Below, one piece after another: positions 1 through 8,436 of a stretch of DNA of 64,000 nucleotides (position 1 is its first letter; each line of letters starts with the position of its first letter). Source of the stretch: CAYJAY01 sp964368445. GTDB taxonomy: Bacteria > Bacillota > Clostridia > Oscillospirales > Ruminococcaceae. Below the pieces are notes generated by a model. It ran no database searches, had not been told where the DNA came from, and saw only the letters and a list, made by a program, of their open reading frames with translations. The stretch spans positions 62,001-126,000 of the forward strand of contig CAYJAY010000002.1 in assembly GCA_964368445.1 (NCBI GenBank). The letters run 5' to 3'. The position numbers and the translations under genes were made by a program.

Positions 1-343
1 TTGTAAGATACGAAAAACCGCCACCATGTATAACAAGTCGCTCGACCCCAGAAAGTTTTCCCTCGATGTCCGAAAGTTCGATAGGTGTGTTTTCCTTGAA
101 CGACATGACAGAAGCTTTACCATAATAATGCTCAAGTTTCATCTGTTCAATCGAAACATTACTATCTTTAAGAAAGTGACAAAAAGCATCGGCATGTGTT
201 CCTATGTGGCTTGTGGTTACTATTGAACTTGCGTTGTACATGTCCCCTTTTGACATATCGCAGATTCTTTTTATTTCAGGTAACTTTGAACCCGGATAAA
301 GTGGCGCTTTAGTATAATCCCTTGTAATATCAAACAATTTCAT
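1..343 (-). CDS. Cyclase / kynurenine-formamidase-like metal hydrolase (C-terminus cut off)
   Basis: The reading frame opens with ATG at 343, preceded by a GGAGG Shine-Dalgarno at 350-354, and runs open to base 1, so about 114 residues are present and the C-terminus lies outside the window. The N-terminus reads MKLFDITRDYTKAPLYPG. At about residues 46-56 there is HIGTHADAFCH, which matches the HxGTHxDxxxH metal-binding signature of the cyclase family (PF04199; KynB-like formamidases and related hydrolases). Family members hydrolyse amides or cyclic substrates with a divalent metal. No kynurenine-pathway genes are nearby, so the substrate is unknown. It is divergent from nothing and lies downstream of radA on the same strand, 37 bp away. 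Confidence 0.8.
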   Translation of the reverse strand, partial: MKLFDITRDYTKAPLYPGSKLPEIKRICDMSKGDMYNASSIVTTSHIGTHADAFCHFLKDSNVSIEQMKLEHYYGKASVMSFKENTPIELSDIEGKLSGVERLVIHGGGFSYLT

Positions 344-380
344 AATAAACCTCCAAATATTATTTTTATATTTTAAACCA

Positions 381-1748
381 TTACTGAAAAATGCTCTTTA
401 TATCTGTTACTGAACTAATTCCGATTATCTCGATCTTTTGATTAAACTCTTTCGAAAGCTTTTCTGCCTCGTTCTTGGAAATAACAACCTTTTCAAAACC
501 CAATCTAATCGCTTCGTTTATCCTAACCGAACTATTTGAAACAGCGCGAATTTCCCCACCAAGGCCAATTTCACCAAACGCCACAAGATTGTTTGGTATC
601 GGTCTATCTATAAGCGACGACACGATGCTAAGCGCAATAGCTATATCTGCGGACGGTTCCGAGATATCAAGCCCCCCCGTTACGTTAACATATACATCAA
701 GAGCCGAAAGGAAATATCCGGCTCTTTTTTCAAGCACTGCAAGCATAAGGTTTGTCCTGTTATAATCAACCCCAGAAGCAGTTCTTCGTGGGGTAGAAAA
801 GCTTGATTTTGCAACAAGAGACTGTATCTCCGCCAAAAGCGGCCGCGTTCCTTCCATTATGCCGGTGACGCAACATCCCGATGTTTCAAACGTCCTCTTG
901 TCTAAAAGCACCATGCTGGGATTTTCAATCTCGATTAAACCTTTAGAGGACATCTCAAAAATACCTATTTCGTTTGTAGAGCCAAACCTGTTTTTAACCG
1001 CCCTTAATATTCTAAAAGAAAGATATTTATCCCCTTCAAAATAAAGCACGGTGTCAACAATGTGTTCCAATACCTTTGGTCCTGCAATTGCTCCGTCTTT
1101 GTTTATATGCCCTATGATAATCATCGGGATACCCGAGGCTTTGGCGGCTTTAATCAACCGTGTAGCCGACTCTCTAACCTGTGTCACGCTCCCGGCGGAG
1201 GAAGAAACCTCGTCGGTAACCATCGTTTGGATAGAATCAATTATTACTATATCGGTTTTTTCTGTCGTTATTTCATTTGAAATTACGTCAACATTAGTTT
1301 CGTTTGCAAGCTTTATGTTGTCGGAATTAACCGAAAGACGTACTGCGCGTAGTTTTATCTGGCTTAACGATTCCTCCCCCGAAATATAAAGCACCCTGTG
1401 TTTTTCGGATAAACTTTTACACGCTTGTAACACAATAGTAGACTTTCCTGCCCCCGGTTCGCCCCCCAAAAGCACCGCCGAACCCTTTACAAGTCCGCCA
1501 CCAAGCACCCTGTCAAACTCGCCTATGCCGGTTTTAATTCTAATATGATTATCCGCTTCAACTTCGCTTAGCGAAACGGTTTTAATTGCAAAATTCCCCG
1601 ACAAAAACGCCTTGTTGTCAGAAGCTTTTTTTTCTACAATCTCTTCAATTAACGTGTTCCATTCGGAACATTCAGGGCACCTTCCAAGCCACTTTGGCGA
1701 AGATGCTCCACAGTTTGAACATAGGTATATTGTTTTTAAAGCTGCCAT
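381..1748 (-). CDS. radA: DNA repair protein RadA
   Basis: 455 residues, the normal length for RadA/Sms, a RecA-like ATPase that drives branch migration of recombination intermediates. In order: an N-terminal C4 zinc finger (C10, C13, C24, C27), a Walker A motif GGEPGAGKST at 95-104, a Walker B region ending in IVIIDS near 167-172, the RadA signature KNRFG at 252-256, and a C-terminal Lon-like domain (about 270-455) that helps ring assembly. The ATG at 1748 is 19 bp from the 3' end of cwlD, so the two are probably cotranscribed. All expected motifs are intact. Cytosolic housekeeping function; identification is firm. Confidence 0.97.
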   Translation of the reverse strand: MAALKTIYLCSNCGASSPKWLGRCPECSEWNTLIEEIVEKKASDNKAFLSGNFAIKTVSLSEVEADNHIRIKTGIGEFDRVLGGGLVKGSAVLLGGEPGAGKSTIVLQACKSLSEKHRVLYISGEESLSQIKLRAVRLSVNSDNIKLANETNVDVISNEITTEKTDIVIIDSIQTMVTDEVSSSAGSVTQVRESATRLIKAAKASGIPMIIIGHINKDGAIAGPKVLEHIVDTVLYFEGDKYLSFRILRAVKNRFGSTNEIGIFEMSSKGLIEIENPSMVLLDKRTFETSGCCVTGIMEGTRPLLAEIQSLVAKSSFSTPRRTASGVDYNRTNLMLAVLEKRAGYFLSALDVYVNVTGGLDISEPSADIAIALSIVSSLIDRPIPNNLVAFGEIGLGGEIRAVSNSSVRINEAIRLGFEKVVISKNEAEKLSKEFNQKIEIIGISSVTDIKSIFQ

Positions 1749-1767
1749 TTAAGAGTTCCTTATTTTT

Positions 1768-2502
1768 TTATTTTTTGCTGTTTTTATACTCTATATAACC
1801 CTCGTATATAATATATGCAAGCTGTCTTTGATATTCAGGGTCAATAAGTTTTTCGGTTTCTTGTGTATTGGTTAAAAACCCACACTCGATAAGCACCGTC
1901 GGTATCTCAATATTATTCAATATGAATATATCGCTGCCGCCTTTTTTAATCTCTCTGCGGTTGTCGGGTTGTAGATTTTGTTTAATAGTTTCATGAATTA
2001 TTTTCGCCAAAACTTCGCTCTGCTCGTTTTTGTTGCCATATAAAATCTGTGTTCCGCTTTCGGCGCCGTCGCTAAAAGCGTTTTGGTGTATGCTTATATA
2101 GACCGTTCCGTCGCCGTACGAATTCGCAAGGTCAACCCTTGTATTGATATCAGATTTCTTTTTTTGTGAAATCGTATTAAGTGAATTATCCCCCACTGCC
2201 ATGTCGCTTTCACGTATCATTATGACGTTTTCTCCATGCGCTTCAAAAACATCTTTCATAACAAGCGCGATTTCAAGATTAACATCTTTTTCGAAAATCT
2301 CTCCGTCTGGAGTTTGTGTTCCGGGGTCGAACCCCCCATGTCCCGCATCGATTATAACATAATCTGTTTGCGCAAACGATGCAATCGTATACGGCGCCAT
2401 CGTTTGCGTTATCCTTGCAAACGGCACAATCGTTAGAACTGCAATACAGATGGTTGAAACGGAAACTGCGATTGTTGCAATTTTATATTTATAGTTTTTC
2501 AT
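1768..2502 (-). CDS. cwlD: N-acetylmuramoyl-L-alanine amidase, CwlD-like
   Basis: Amidase_3 protein of 244 residues from the preferred start. An N-terminal hydrophobic segment (about residues 8-27) anchors or exports it. The catalytic domain shows IIDAGHGGFDPG with its zinc histidine, a conserved HQNAF histidine and IECGFLTN with the catalytic glutamate. In the CwlD branch the enzyme removes peptide side chains from cortex muramic acid so that muramic-delta-lactam can form, which germination needs. Start choice: an upstream ATG at 2514 abuts the AGAAAGGA site with no spacer, while the ATG at 2502 has a 12-nt spacer, so 2502 is preferred. Cortex-specific CwlD assignment rests on domain size and the spore genes elsewhere; a general cell-wall amidase is the alternative. 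Confidence 0.85.
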   Translation of the reverse strand: MKNYKYKIATIAVSVSTICIAVLTIVPFARITQTMAPYTIASFAQTDYVIIDAGHGGFDPGTQTPDGEIFEKDVNLEIALVMKDVFEAHGENVIMIRESDMAVGDNSLNTISQKKKSDINTRVDLANSYGDGTVYISIHQNAFSDGAESGTQILYGNKNEQSEVLAKIIHETIKQNLQPDNRREIKKGGSDIFILNNIEIPTVLIECGFLTNTQETEKLIDPEYQRQLAYIIYEGYIEYKNSKK

Positions 2503-2687
2503 AAAAATGCCCATTCCTTTCTTGATGTCTTGGGCGGTTTTGTCACACCGTTTTTTTGGTGAAATTTCGGTCGTTAATGAACTTTAGTTCTATTTGACCG
2601 AAAAGCACAAAACTCACGTTTGAAACGTTGTTTCAAACTAACATCTCGATTAATTTTATGCAAAAACTATTTTTTAATTACCGTTAT

Positions 2688-3857
2688 CTATCTGCGCATA
2701 TCTTGATTTTTGTTTTGTTCGTAATATTTTTTCTTGTCAGTATACATAAATTTATCGGCTATTTGTTGCGTCTTTTCCCAATCCTCAATCTCGGTACCCT
2801 CACAAACAGCATATCCCATTGCTACCGATGCCGTTGGAATCTTGTCGCCACAAATTTCAACAAGATTTTGTTTTACTGTTTTGATATATTGTTCGACAAT
2901 GTCTTGGTGAACCGGCGGCATTATCGTTGCAAATTCATCTCCTCCGATGCGATAGACTACAAAATTTTCAAAATTTTCTATAACAAGTGCTTTTGCGCAC
3001 GCCTCGATGTAAAAATCCCCCATCTTGTGTCCAAACTTATCGTTAACACCTTTCAATCCATTTAAATCGGTTAATACTAAAACGATGTTTTTAATAGCGT
3101 TCTTTTGTATGATATTGTGAACATCGGTGTCAAACGCATTTCTGTTTTTAATCTTTGTCAGGCTATCTGTGTTGTATATATCTTTATAGTGCGGGTTGGA
3201 AATTCTTTTGAAAATTATATGCGAGACAAAACCGGCAATTATACATGTGACAACAATAGCAATCAACGCGTGTGCACCGATCATGTTAAAGGAATCATAT
3301 TGGCTGTCGGCAAAAAACTCTATCCCAAGCGCTGAAACAACATTCCCCTCTGTGTCATGCAGCGGGAAATATGCAACATAGACATGACCCCATTCTGTGT
3401 TTAATATCTTTTCGGGTAAAACCTCAACATCAGTGAGCGCAATTTTTAGCGACTCTTGAAACTCCGGTTCGATTAAATCTCCGACATAACGAAAATCCAC
3501 ATCGTCTACCGGAAGTCCGTCAACGTGATATATTAATTCTCCGTTGTCGTTAATCGTAGCCGTATAGAGATATTTTGCCCCCGTTATGTCTCGAACCTCG
3601 TTAAGCAAAGCATACGCTTGCTCATACTGTTCGCCCACCATATCCTCTCTTGTTTTGATTTCAGAAAAGATATCTGCGTCTATTTGTTCGTCGATATAAA
3701 GATCAATCGACCAAGCACTCTGTTTTAAAACGTTAATCATCTCGCTGTAGCTAATCGTGAAAACAATAGCAGAAATTATTACACCGCAAAAAGCAATAAT
3801 TAAAGCGACAAACACAGCAACTTGAACATCTACACGACTTGAAAATTTCTTACTCAT
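2688..3857 (-). CDS. Membrane-anchored diguanylate cyclase with extracellular sensor
   Basis: 389 residues. A first membrane segment (about 11-37), an extracytoplasmic Cache-like sensor region (about 38-195), a second membrane segment (about 196-216) and a cytoplasmic GGDEF domain from about 230. The active site is canonical, RIGGDEF at 303-309, and TDLNGLKGVNDKFGH carries the usual substrate and metal contacts, so it should make cyclic di-GMP from two GTP. The RxxD inhibitory site expected just before the active site is absent (ENFVVYR is there instead), so product feedback through that site is unlikely. The ligand is unknown. It stands alone between cwlD and rmuC. A GGDEF-EAL protein at 17.5-19.7 kb is the likely counter-activity in this window. 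Confidence 0.9.
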   Translation of the reverse strand: MSKKFSSRVDVQVAVFVALIIAFCGVIISAIVFTISYSEMINVLKQSAWSIDLYIDEQIDADIFSEIKTREDMVGEQYEQAYALLNEVRDITGAKYLYTATINDNGELIYHVDGLPVDDVDFRYVGDLIEPEFQESLKIALTDVEVLPEKILNTEWGHVYVAYFPLHDTEGNVVSALGIEFFADSQYDSFNMIGAHALIAIVVTCIIAGFVSHIIFKRISNPHYKDIYNTDSLTKIKNRNAFDTDVHNIIQKNAIKNIVLVLTDLNGLKGVNDKFGHKMGDFYIEACAKALVIENFENFVVYRIGGDEFATIMPPVHQDIVEQYIKTVKQNLVEICGDKIPTASVAMGYAVCEGTEIEDWEKTQQIADKFMYTDKKKYYEQNKNQDMRR

Positions 3858-3924
3858 ATTCCACCTCTTGTAAAACTAGTATGTAGTGGTTATTTCTAAA
3901 TCCATCTTGTTTTAACCTATATAA

Positions 3925-5319
3925 TTACTCTAAAAATCCGCTATCCTCTTGTTTTGGTTCAAATCCCGGTATAACCGTCACATCTTTAAGTTTTCTTTGA
4001 ATCTGTCTTGTTCTAACCCCAATTAGTTTGTCAAGGTCTTCGTTTGCTCGAATAATCTTGTCCTGTGTTGATTGCAAAACGCCGGCAAATTTATCAAACT
4101 CTGAGCGAACGGAGCCAAGAACCTCCCAAACTTCGGACGAACGTTTTTGTATCGCAAGCGTTCGAAATCCCATCTGCAAGCTGTTTAAAAGCGCCGCCAT
4201 CGTCGTAGGACCCGCTATGCTTATCTTGTAATCACGTTGCAACACCTCAACAAGTCCAAGCCTTACCGCCTCGGCATACAACCCCTCGACAGGTAAAAAC
4301 ATAATCCCAAAATCGGTTGTGTTGGGAGGGTCGATGTATTTATCGCTTATGTCTTTTGCAAAACGTTTTAGCCTTGCACAAAGCCCGCCTTGCGCCACCT
4401 CAATCGCCGCGCTGTCCGAACTGTCATACGCGTTTAAAAGCTGCGAATATGCGTCCATAGGGAACTTTGCGTCGATAGGCAGATATGTATAACCATCTGT
4501 CTCGTTGGGCATTCTAACCGCAAATTCAACCGGGTTGTTTGATCCTTTTTTGGTCACAATATTTTTTTCATACTGCTCAACCGCAAGCATCTGTTCAAGT
4601 ATAGAACCGAGCTGTATCTCGCCCAAGATTCCCCTTGTCTTGACGTTGGATAAAACTTTTTTAAGGTCGCCCACCCCCGTTGCAAGCGTCTGCATCTCTC
4701 CTAGGCCTTTGTAAACCTGTTCAAGACGTTCCGACACCAGTTTAAAGCTTTGGCTTATCTTGTCATCAAGTGTTTTTTGAAGCTTCTCATCAACGGTGTG
4801 GCGAACTTGGTCTAGTTTTTTTGTGCTTTCTTCTTGAATTGCGGCAAGCCTGTTTTCCATCGTTGTTCGCATGTTATCAAGTTTTTGCTCTGTTTGAATC
4901 GAAAAACCTTGAAGCTTTTGATCCACCGTTAGACTAATCTGGTTAAGCTTTTTTGTGTTTTCCTCTTGAATTGAAGTAAGCCTGTTTTCCATCGTTGTTC
5001 GCATGTTATCAAGCTTCTGTTCCGTTTGCACCGAAAAACCTTTAAATCTATCATCCACCGAACTAAGCGTTATTATAACATTCTTTTGAAGGCTGTCTTG
5101 CGAGTTCTTTAAAAGCTCCCCTAGTGAATTTATGTTGTTTGTCGTAACCTGTGACGATTCTTGACGCGACAGGCGAAGCTCGGCGGCAATGTCGTCTCTC
5201 AGGCGTTTTATATCTTTTTCCGATACCTTGTTATTGTCTGATTTTACAAGTACCATCACAGAAAGAATAACCGATATAACGCTAATAATCATCACTATAA
5301 TTAAAAAAATATCTGTCAT
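3925..5319 (-). CDS. rmuC: RmuC family DNA recombination protein
   Basis: 464 residues from the ATG at 5319. A single N-terminal membrane segment (about 3-25) is followed by a long coiled-coil (about 35-215) and the RmuC nuclease-like core (about 220-430, with FPVEGLYAEA and AGPTTMAALLNSLQ motifs). RmuC limits inversion at short inverted repeats in E. coli; biochemistry in Firmicutes is not defined. The upstream in-frame extension to 5382 is rejected because the GGAG site lies between it and 5319; the spacer is 13 nt, somewhat long, and a TTG at 5331 would be too close. The coiled-coil holds an exact-length tandem duplication of 44 codons, described separately. Confidence 0.92.
   Translation of the reverse strand: MTDIFLIIVMIISVISVILSVMVLVKSDNNKVSEKDIKRLRDDIAAELRLSRQESSQVTTNNINSLGELLKNSQDSLQKNVIITLSSVDDRFKGFSVQTEQKLDNMRTTMENRLTSIQEENTKKLNQISLTVDQKLQGFSIQTEQKLDNMRTTMENRLAAIQEESTKKLDQVRHTVDEKLQKTLDDKISQSFKLVSERLEQVYKGLGEMQTLATGVGDLKKVLSNVKTRGILGEIQLGSILEQMLAVEQYEKNIVTKKGSNNPVEFAVRMPNETDGYTYLPIDAKFPMDAYSQLLNAYDSSDSAAIEVAQGGLCARLKRFAKDISDKYIDPPNTTDFGIMFLPVEGLYAEAVRLGLVEVLQRDYKISIAGPTTMAALLNSLQMGFRTLAIQKRSSEVWEVLGSVRSEFDKFAGVLQSTQDKIIRANEDLDKLIGVRTRQIQRKLKDVTVIPGFEPKQEDSGFLE
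4825..5070 (-). repeat. 132-bp in-frame tandem duplication inside rmuC
   Basis: Two adjacent 44-codon units encode nearly the same coiled-coil segment, each starting GFS(V/I)QTEQKLDNM and ending KLQ. A 36-base stretch is identical in both copies, starting at 4846 and at 4978, exactly 132 bp apart. The duplication lengthens the coiled-coil without breaking the frame or the heptad register by more than a partial repeat. Confidence 0.9.
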
Positions 5320-5432
5320 TTTGTACGTCAAACTCCTTTTTGAAAAATCAAGGATACAACCTAACGCAAACAACTCAACCAATCAACATCGGTGTCAATA
5401 TAATGCATGATGCTCAAAAGTTTTGATTGATT

Positions 5433-5508
5433 TGTAGGGCAAGGGCGTTACTCTTGCTATAATGTGGCTCTAATCGGTGTTTTGCAAGAGCAGAGCCCTT
5501 GCCCTACA
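5433..5508. repeat. Long imperfect palindrome between rmuC and nucleoside hydrolase
   Basis: A 76-bp inverted repeat: outer arms of 14 bp (5433-5446 with 5495-5508) match perfectly, a 4-nt asymmetric bulge follows on each side, and inner arms of 7 bp (5451-5457 with 5484-5490) match perfectly around a 26-nt loop. There is no U-tract directly after either arm, so a simple terminator does not explain it. It resembles a small mobile or REP-like palindrome. It occupies most of the gap between 5319 and 5546. Confidence 0.75.
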
Positions 5509-5545
5509 TCTCATAATATTGTGTTTACATTTTTTAAACTTAAAT

Positions 5546-6496
5546 CTATTTTATCACACTTAAACATTCAAGCAACATGTTAACATATTCTTCTCTGTTA
5601 ACGTTAATAGCTACAACGGTATTTGGAGGTTTTTTAAGTATCCCCTTGGTGTCGGTAACTGTGCAACCTCTTGTGTATCGTCCGTCAAGATCAACCTTTA
5701 CATAGTATGGCTTTGTTTCGATGATCGAAGCATCTATAAGCCACGCTATCGGCAACGGAGCTTGAATCGGACAACCAACCGAAAGAATTGGGTTTTCGAA
5801 ATGGTCGGCGTACGCTTTTAACAGCTCTACTAAAAGTTTTGAAACGGGGTTGTCTATCTCTTCAAGGCGTTTTCTTTCATTATATTGGATATACGCTTTT
5901 TTTGTTGCGTCGAGTCCGCACATTAAAACACGGATACCGCTTCCGAAAACTATGTCGGCGGCTTCGGGGTCGTGAACCACGTTAAACTCGGCACTTGGGA
6001 GAGAATCCCCTCCAAAAGCCGCTCCACCCATCATTGCAATTCCGTCTATCTTGGCATGAAGTTCGGGGTGTGACAACAAGAAAATTGCTATGTTTGTCAA
6101 AGGCCCCGTCGCGACAAGAATGACGTTTTGTTTGCTTTCGCTCACCGTTCTCGCCATAAGCTGAACCGCGTTGATGTTTTCGGTTGACATTGTTGGGGCG
6201 TTAAGTTTTTCCGCAACGCCGCAAAGACCGTCTTCTCCATTCGCAAGGCTTGCTTTTGCGGAAACACGAAGTTGTGAGAGGATTCCTTTTTTTGCACCGG
6301 CGGCAACCGGAATATCAGTCGCGCCCAAAAGCTGAAGGATTTTAAGGGTATTTTCGGTGCATTGCTTGACGGGACGAACACCAAACGTTGTCGTAACCGC
6401 AAGCAGATCTATGTCGTTGGAATACACGGCAAACGCCAACGCAAACGCCTCGTCGACACCGGTGTCAACATCCATAATTACAGAAATTTTACTCAA
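5546..6496 (-). CDS. Nucleoside-hydrolase-like protein with altered active site
   Basis: 316 residues with the inosine/uridine nucleoside N-ribohydrolase fold. The fold landmarks are clear: DVDTGVDE at 9-16, VATGPLTNIAI, MMGGAAFGGD, EFNVVHDPEAA and the C-terminal DLDGRYTRGCTV. Three positions that normally bind calcium or the leaving group are changed: the second Asp of the DxDxGxDD motif is Glu (E16), and the late His-Asp pair is Gln-Ala in PIQAPLPIAWLID. The family hydrolyses ribonucleosides to base and ribose in the cytosol; this copy may be inactive or have another substrate. Its ATG overlaps the stop of the next gene upstream by 4 bp, so the two are translationally coupled. Confidence 0.88.
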   Translation of the reverse strand: MSKISVIMDVDTGVDEAFALAFAVYSNDIDLLAVTTTFGVRPVKQCTENTLKILQLLGATDIPVAAGAKKGILSQLRVSAKASLANGEDGLCGVAEKLNAPTMSTENINAVQLMARTVSESKQNVILVATGPLTNIAIFLLSHPELHAKIDGIAMMGGAAFGGDSLPSAEFNVVHDPEAADIVFGSGIRVLMCGLDATKKAYIQYNERKRLEEIDNPVSKLLVELLKAYADHFENPILSVGCPIQAPLPIAWLIDASIIETKPYYVKVDLDGRYTRGCTVTDTKGILKKPPNTVVAINVNREEYVNMLLECLSVIK

Positions 6497-7473
6497 AATA
6501 CATCACTCCTTTGTCCGGCATAAAAATTCAAGCTTTTGAAGAATAGCCGTACAAAAGCTTTTCTGTCAACATTACGTACCAAAAAAACATTTGGCAACCT
6601 GTCGAATCTGTTTTCCCAATCCACAATAGTTTGTCCCACAGTTTGAGAACCTTGACATTCGCATATTATGTAATGCGACTCTATCTTCGAGGTTGTATCA
6701 TCAATTAAAACTGCCGCCGCAACCGCGTCACATATAACGGTTTTTTCTTTTCTTGTCTTTGCAAAAGGCGAAAAAGGTTTATCGTTTATTCCGCCAAAAT
6801 TTCTGAATTCTTGCAAAAACGAAACAAACTTGCCGACTTTGGTTGTCGAATTTGCTATCTCTGCCGTTTCGGCATCGGTTAGGTACGCAGTTTTACATGC
6901 ATCAAGGTCAACCATGATAAGATTTTTAAACCCTGCTTCAAGCACAATAGCCATCGCTTCGGGATCTTGCCACACGTTAAATTCGGCATAAGGTGTCACA
7001 TTTCCGGCGTGTGCCGCCCCACCCATCACTACTAGTTTTTTTATGTGTTTTGCAAGGTTTGGGTATTTTAAAACCGCAATGGCTATATTTGTTAGCGGCC
7101 CCATTGCAACTATCTCGAGTTCACCATCATATTGAAGCGCTGTTTCATAGATAAGTTCCCACGCAAGTCTCGGATAGAACCTTCTTTTCGTTTCAAAAAA
7201 TTCATACTCACCCATGCCGTTTTTTCCGTTTATGTGTTCGGCAGAGGGATTATTTTTAAGCAAAGCTTTTTCCGCACCCCTTGCGACTATCGTATCGATA
7301 TTCAAAAGGTCACATAAACCAAGCGCATTGGACGACGTCATCTCGAGCGGAACATTTCCGAAAGTTGTTGTTATGCCAACAATGTTAATCTCGTCACATG
7401 CATTTAATAGCATAAGAGCCTGTGCGTCATCAATGCCCGGGTCACAATCAATAATAACTGGTCTTTTATTCAT
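6493..7473 (-). CDS. Nucleoside hydrolase (IunH/Rih family)
   Basis: 326 residues. The calcium motif DCDPGIDD at 9-16 is intact, followed by AMGPLTNIAI, VMGGAAHAGN and EFNVWQDPEA. The late motif reads VICDAVAAAVLID, so the calcium Asp is kept but the preceding His is Cys, as reported for some cysteine-type nucleoside hydrolases; the early VHGxDG histidine is also replaced (HINGKNGMG). It should cleave the N-glycosidic bond of purine or pyrimidine ribonucleosides for salvage. The ATG at 7473 follows a GGAGG site with a 9-nt spacer. It is first in a two-gene unit with the degenerate paralogue. Confidence 0.9.
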   Translation of the reverse strand: MNKRPVIIDCDPGIDDAQALMLLNACDEINIVGITTTFGNVPLEMTSSNALGLCDLLNIDTIVARGAEKALLKNNPSAEHINGKNGMGEYEFFETKRRFYPRLAWELIYETALQYDGELEIVAMGPLTNIAIAVLKYPNLAKHIKKLVVMGGAAHAGNVTPYAEFNVWQDPEAMAIVLEAGFKNLIMVDLDACKTAYLTDAETAEIANSTTKVGKFVSFLQEFRNFGGINDKPFSPFAKTRKEKTVICDAVAAAVLIDDTTSKIESHYIICECQGSQTVGQTIVDWENRFDRLPNVFLVRNVDRKAFVRLFFKSLNFYAGQRSDVF

Positions 7474-7523
7474 CAGAATAAGCCTCCGATATAAAACATA
7501 TTATTAATATAATATATCAAATC

Positions 7524-7552
7524 GTTAAATTATGCAATATTGATAATTTAAC
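7524..7552. promoter_or_regulatory. Inverted repeat in divergent intergenic region
   Basis: A perfect 10-bp inverted repeat (7524-7533, GTTAAATTAT, and 7543-7552) with a 9-nt spacer sits in the 93-bp gap between the nucleoside hydrolase pair and the divergent polysaccharide deacetylase. The position just upstream of the deacetylase Shine-Dalgarno (7555-7560) fits an operator or a 5' leader hairpin. No known regulator motif is recognised. Confidence 0.5.
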
Positions 7553-7566
7553 TTAGGGGGTATTTT

Positions 7567-8367
7567 TTGTATAAAATATTTAAAATTAATCAACTTTTGG
7601 TAATGTTAGGCATTTTATCGCTTGTTCTTGTTATAATTACGATAGTAGCAAACGTATCTTTAATAAAAGAAACTTCCGGAATTTTACCAAAAGAACAACA
7701 GCAAACAACGAATGACGCAAACAAAAAAGTGGCTTATATGACTTTCGACGACGGCCCATCAAAAAACACCGAGCCTTTAATCGACATGCTTGAACAGCTA
7801 GATGTCAACGCAACATTCTTTGTTTCGGGCCAAAACGAGGAGTATTTTCCCTTGATGACAAAAGCTCATAGTCTTGGGAACTCTGTTGCAGTTCACACTT
7901 TTTCACATTCCTACAAAGAAGTATATACAAATTTAGACGGATATTTCAACGATTTTGACAAGATATATCAACTTATCAACCAATATTGTGGTGAGGTTCC
8001 GAATATATTCCGTTTTCCTGCCGGAAGTTCTAACACACTTTATAAGAAATACGGCTATGATGAGTTGCTTCAAGAGATAATAGACGAGGCACACGAAAGA
8101 GGCTTTAGATATTTTGATTGGAATATCGACACGCGAGACGGCCTTGCCGCTTCAGCCATTTCATCTCAAACTATTTTTGATAACTTTTTAAAAGGGTATA
8201 ACGAACTTGAACAAGGCGTTCCGCCTGTTGTCATTATGCACGACTCTTCGGTTGGTGAAAACGCTGCTGACGGAGCTAAACTAATAATCGAATTTTTAAA
8301 AAATGAAGGCTATTCTTTTGATGTTCTCGACAACTGCAGCTTTGATATACATCACAAAAGGAACTAA
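7567..8367 (+). CDS. Membrane-anchored polysaccharide deacetylase
   Basis: 266 residues with one N-terminal membrane segment (about 10-31) and an extracytoplasmic NodB-type carbohydrate esterase 4 domain. Motifs in order: TFDDGP at 59-64 with the catalytic and metal aspartates, HTFSH at 110-114 with the two metal histidines, FRFPAGSS near 149-155, a WNIDTRD region and a final VVIMHDS histidine. Such enzymes remove N-acetyl groups from peptidoglycan or other wall glycans. It starts with TTG at 7567, supported by an AGGGGG site six bases upstream; no ATG fits. It is monocistronic. Confidence 0.9.
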   Translation: MYKIFKINQLLVMLGILSLVLVIITIVANVSLIKETSGILPKEQQQTTNDANKKVAYMTFDDGPSKNTEPLIDMLEQLDVNATFFVSGQNEEYFPLMTKAHSLGNSVAVHTFSHSYKEVYTNLDGYFNDFDKIYQLINQYCGEVPNIFRFPAGSSNTLYKKYGYDELLQEIIDEAHERGFRYFDWNIDTRDGLAASAISSQTIFDNFLKGYNELEQGVPPVVIMHDSSVGENAADGAKLIIEFLKNEGYSFDVLDNCSFDIHHKRN

Positions 8368-8372
8368 AAATA

Positions 8373-8401
8373 TTGCTATTTGAATTTAATTGTACTATAA
8401 T
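8373..8401 (+). promoter_or_regulatory. Candidate sigma-A promoter for the DUF5685 operon
   Basis: TTGCTA at 8373-8378, a 17-bp spacer, then TATAAT at 8396-8401. It begins 6 bp after the deacetylase stop codon and lies 36 bp before the DUF5685 start. Confidence 0.6.
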
Positions 8402-8436
8402 AACTATGTACAGTTAAAATTAGATTTGGGGAAGAT

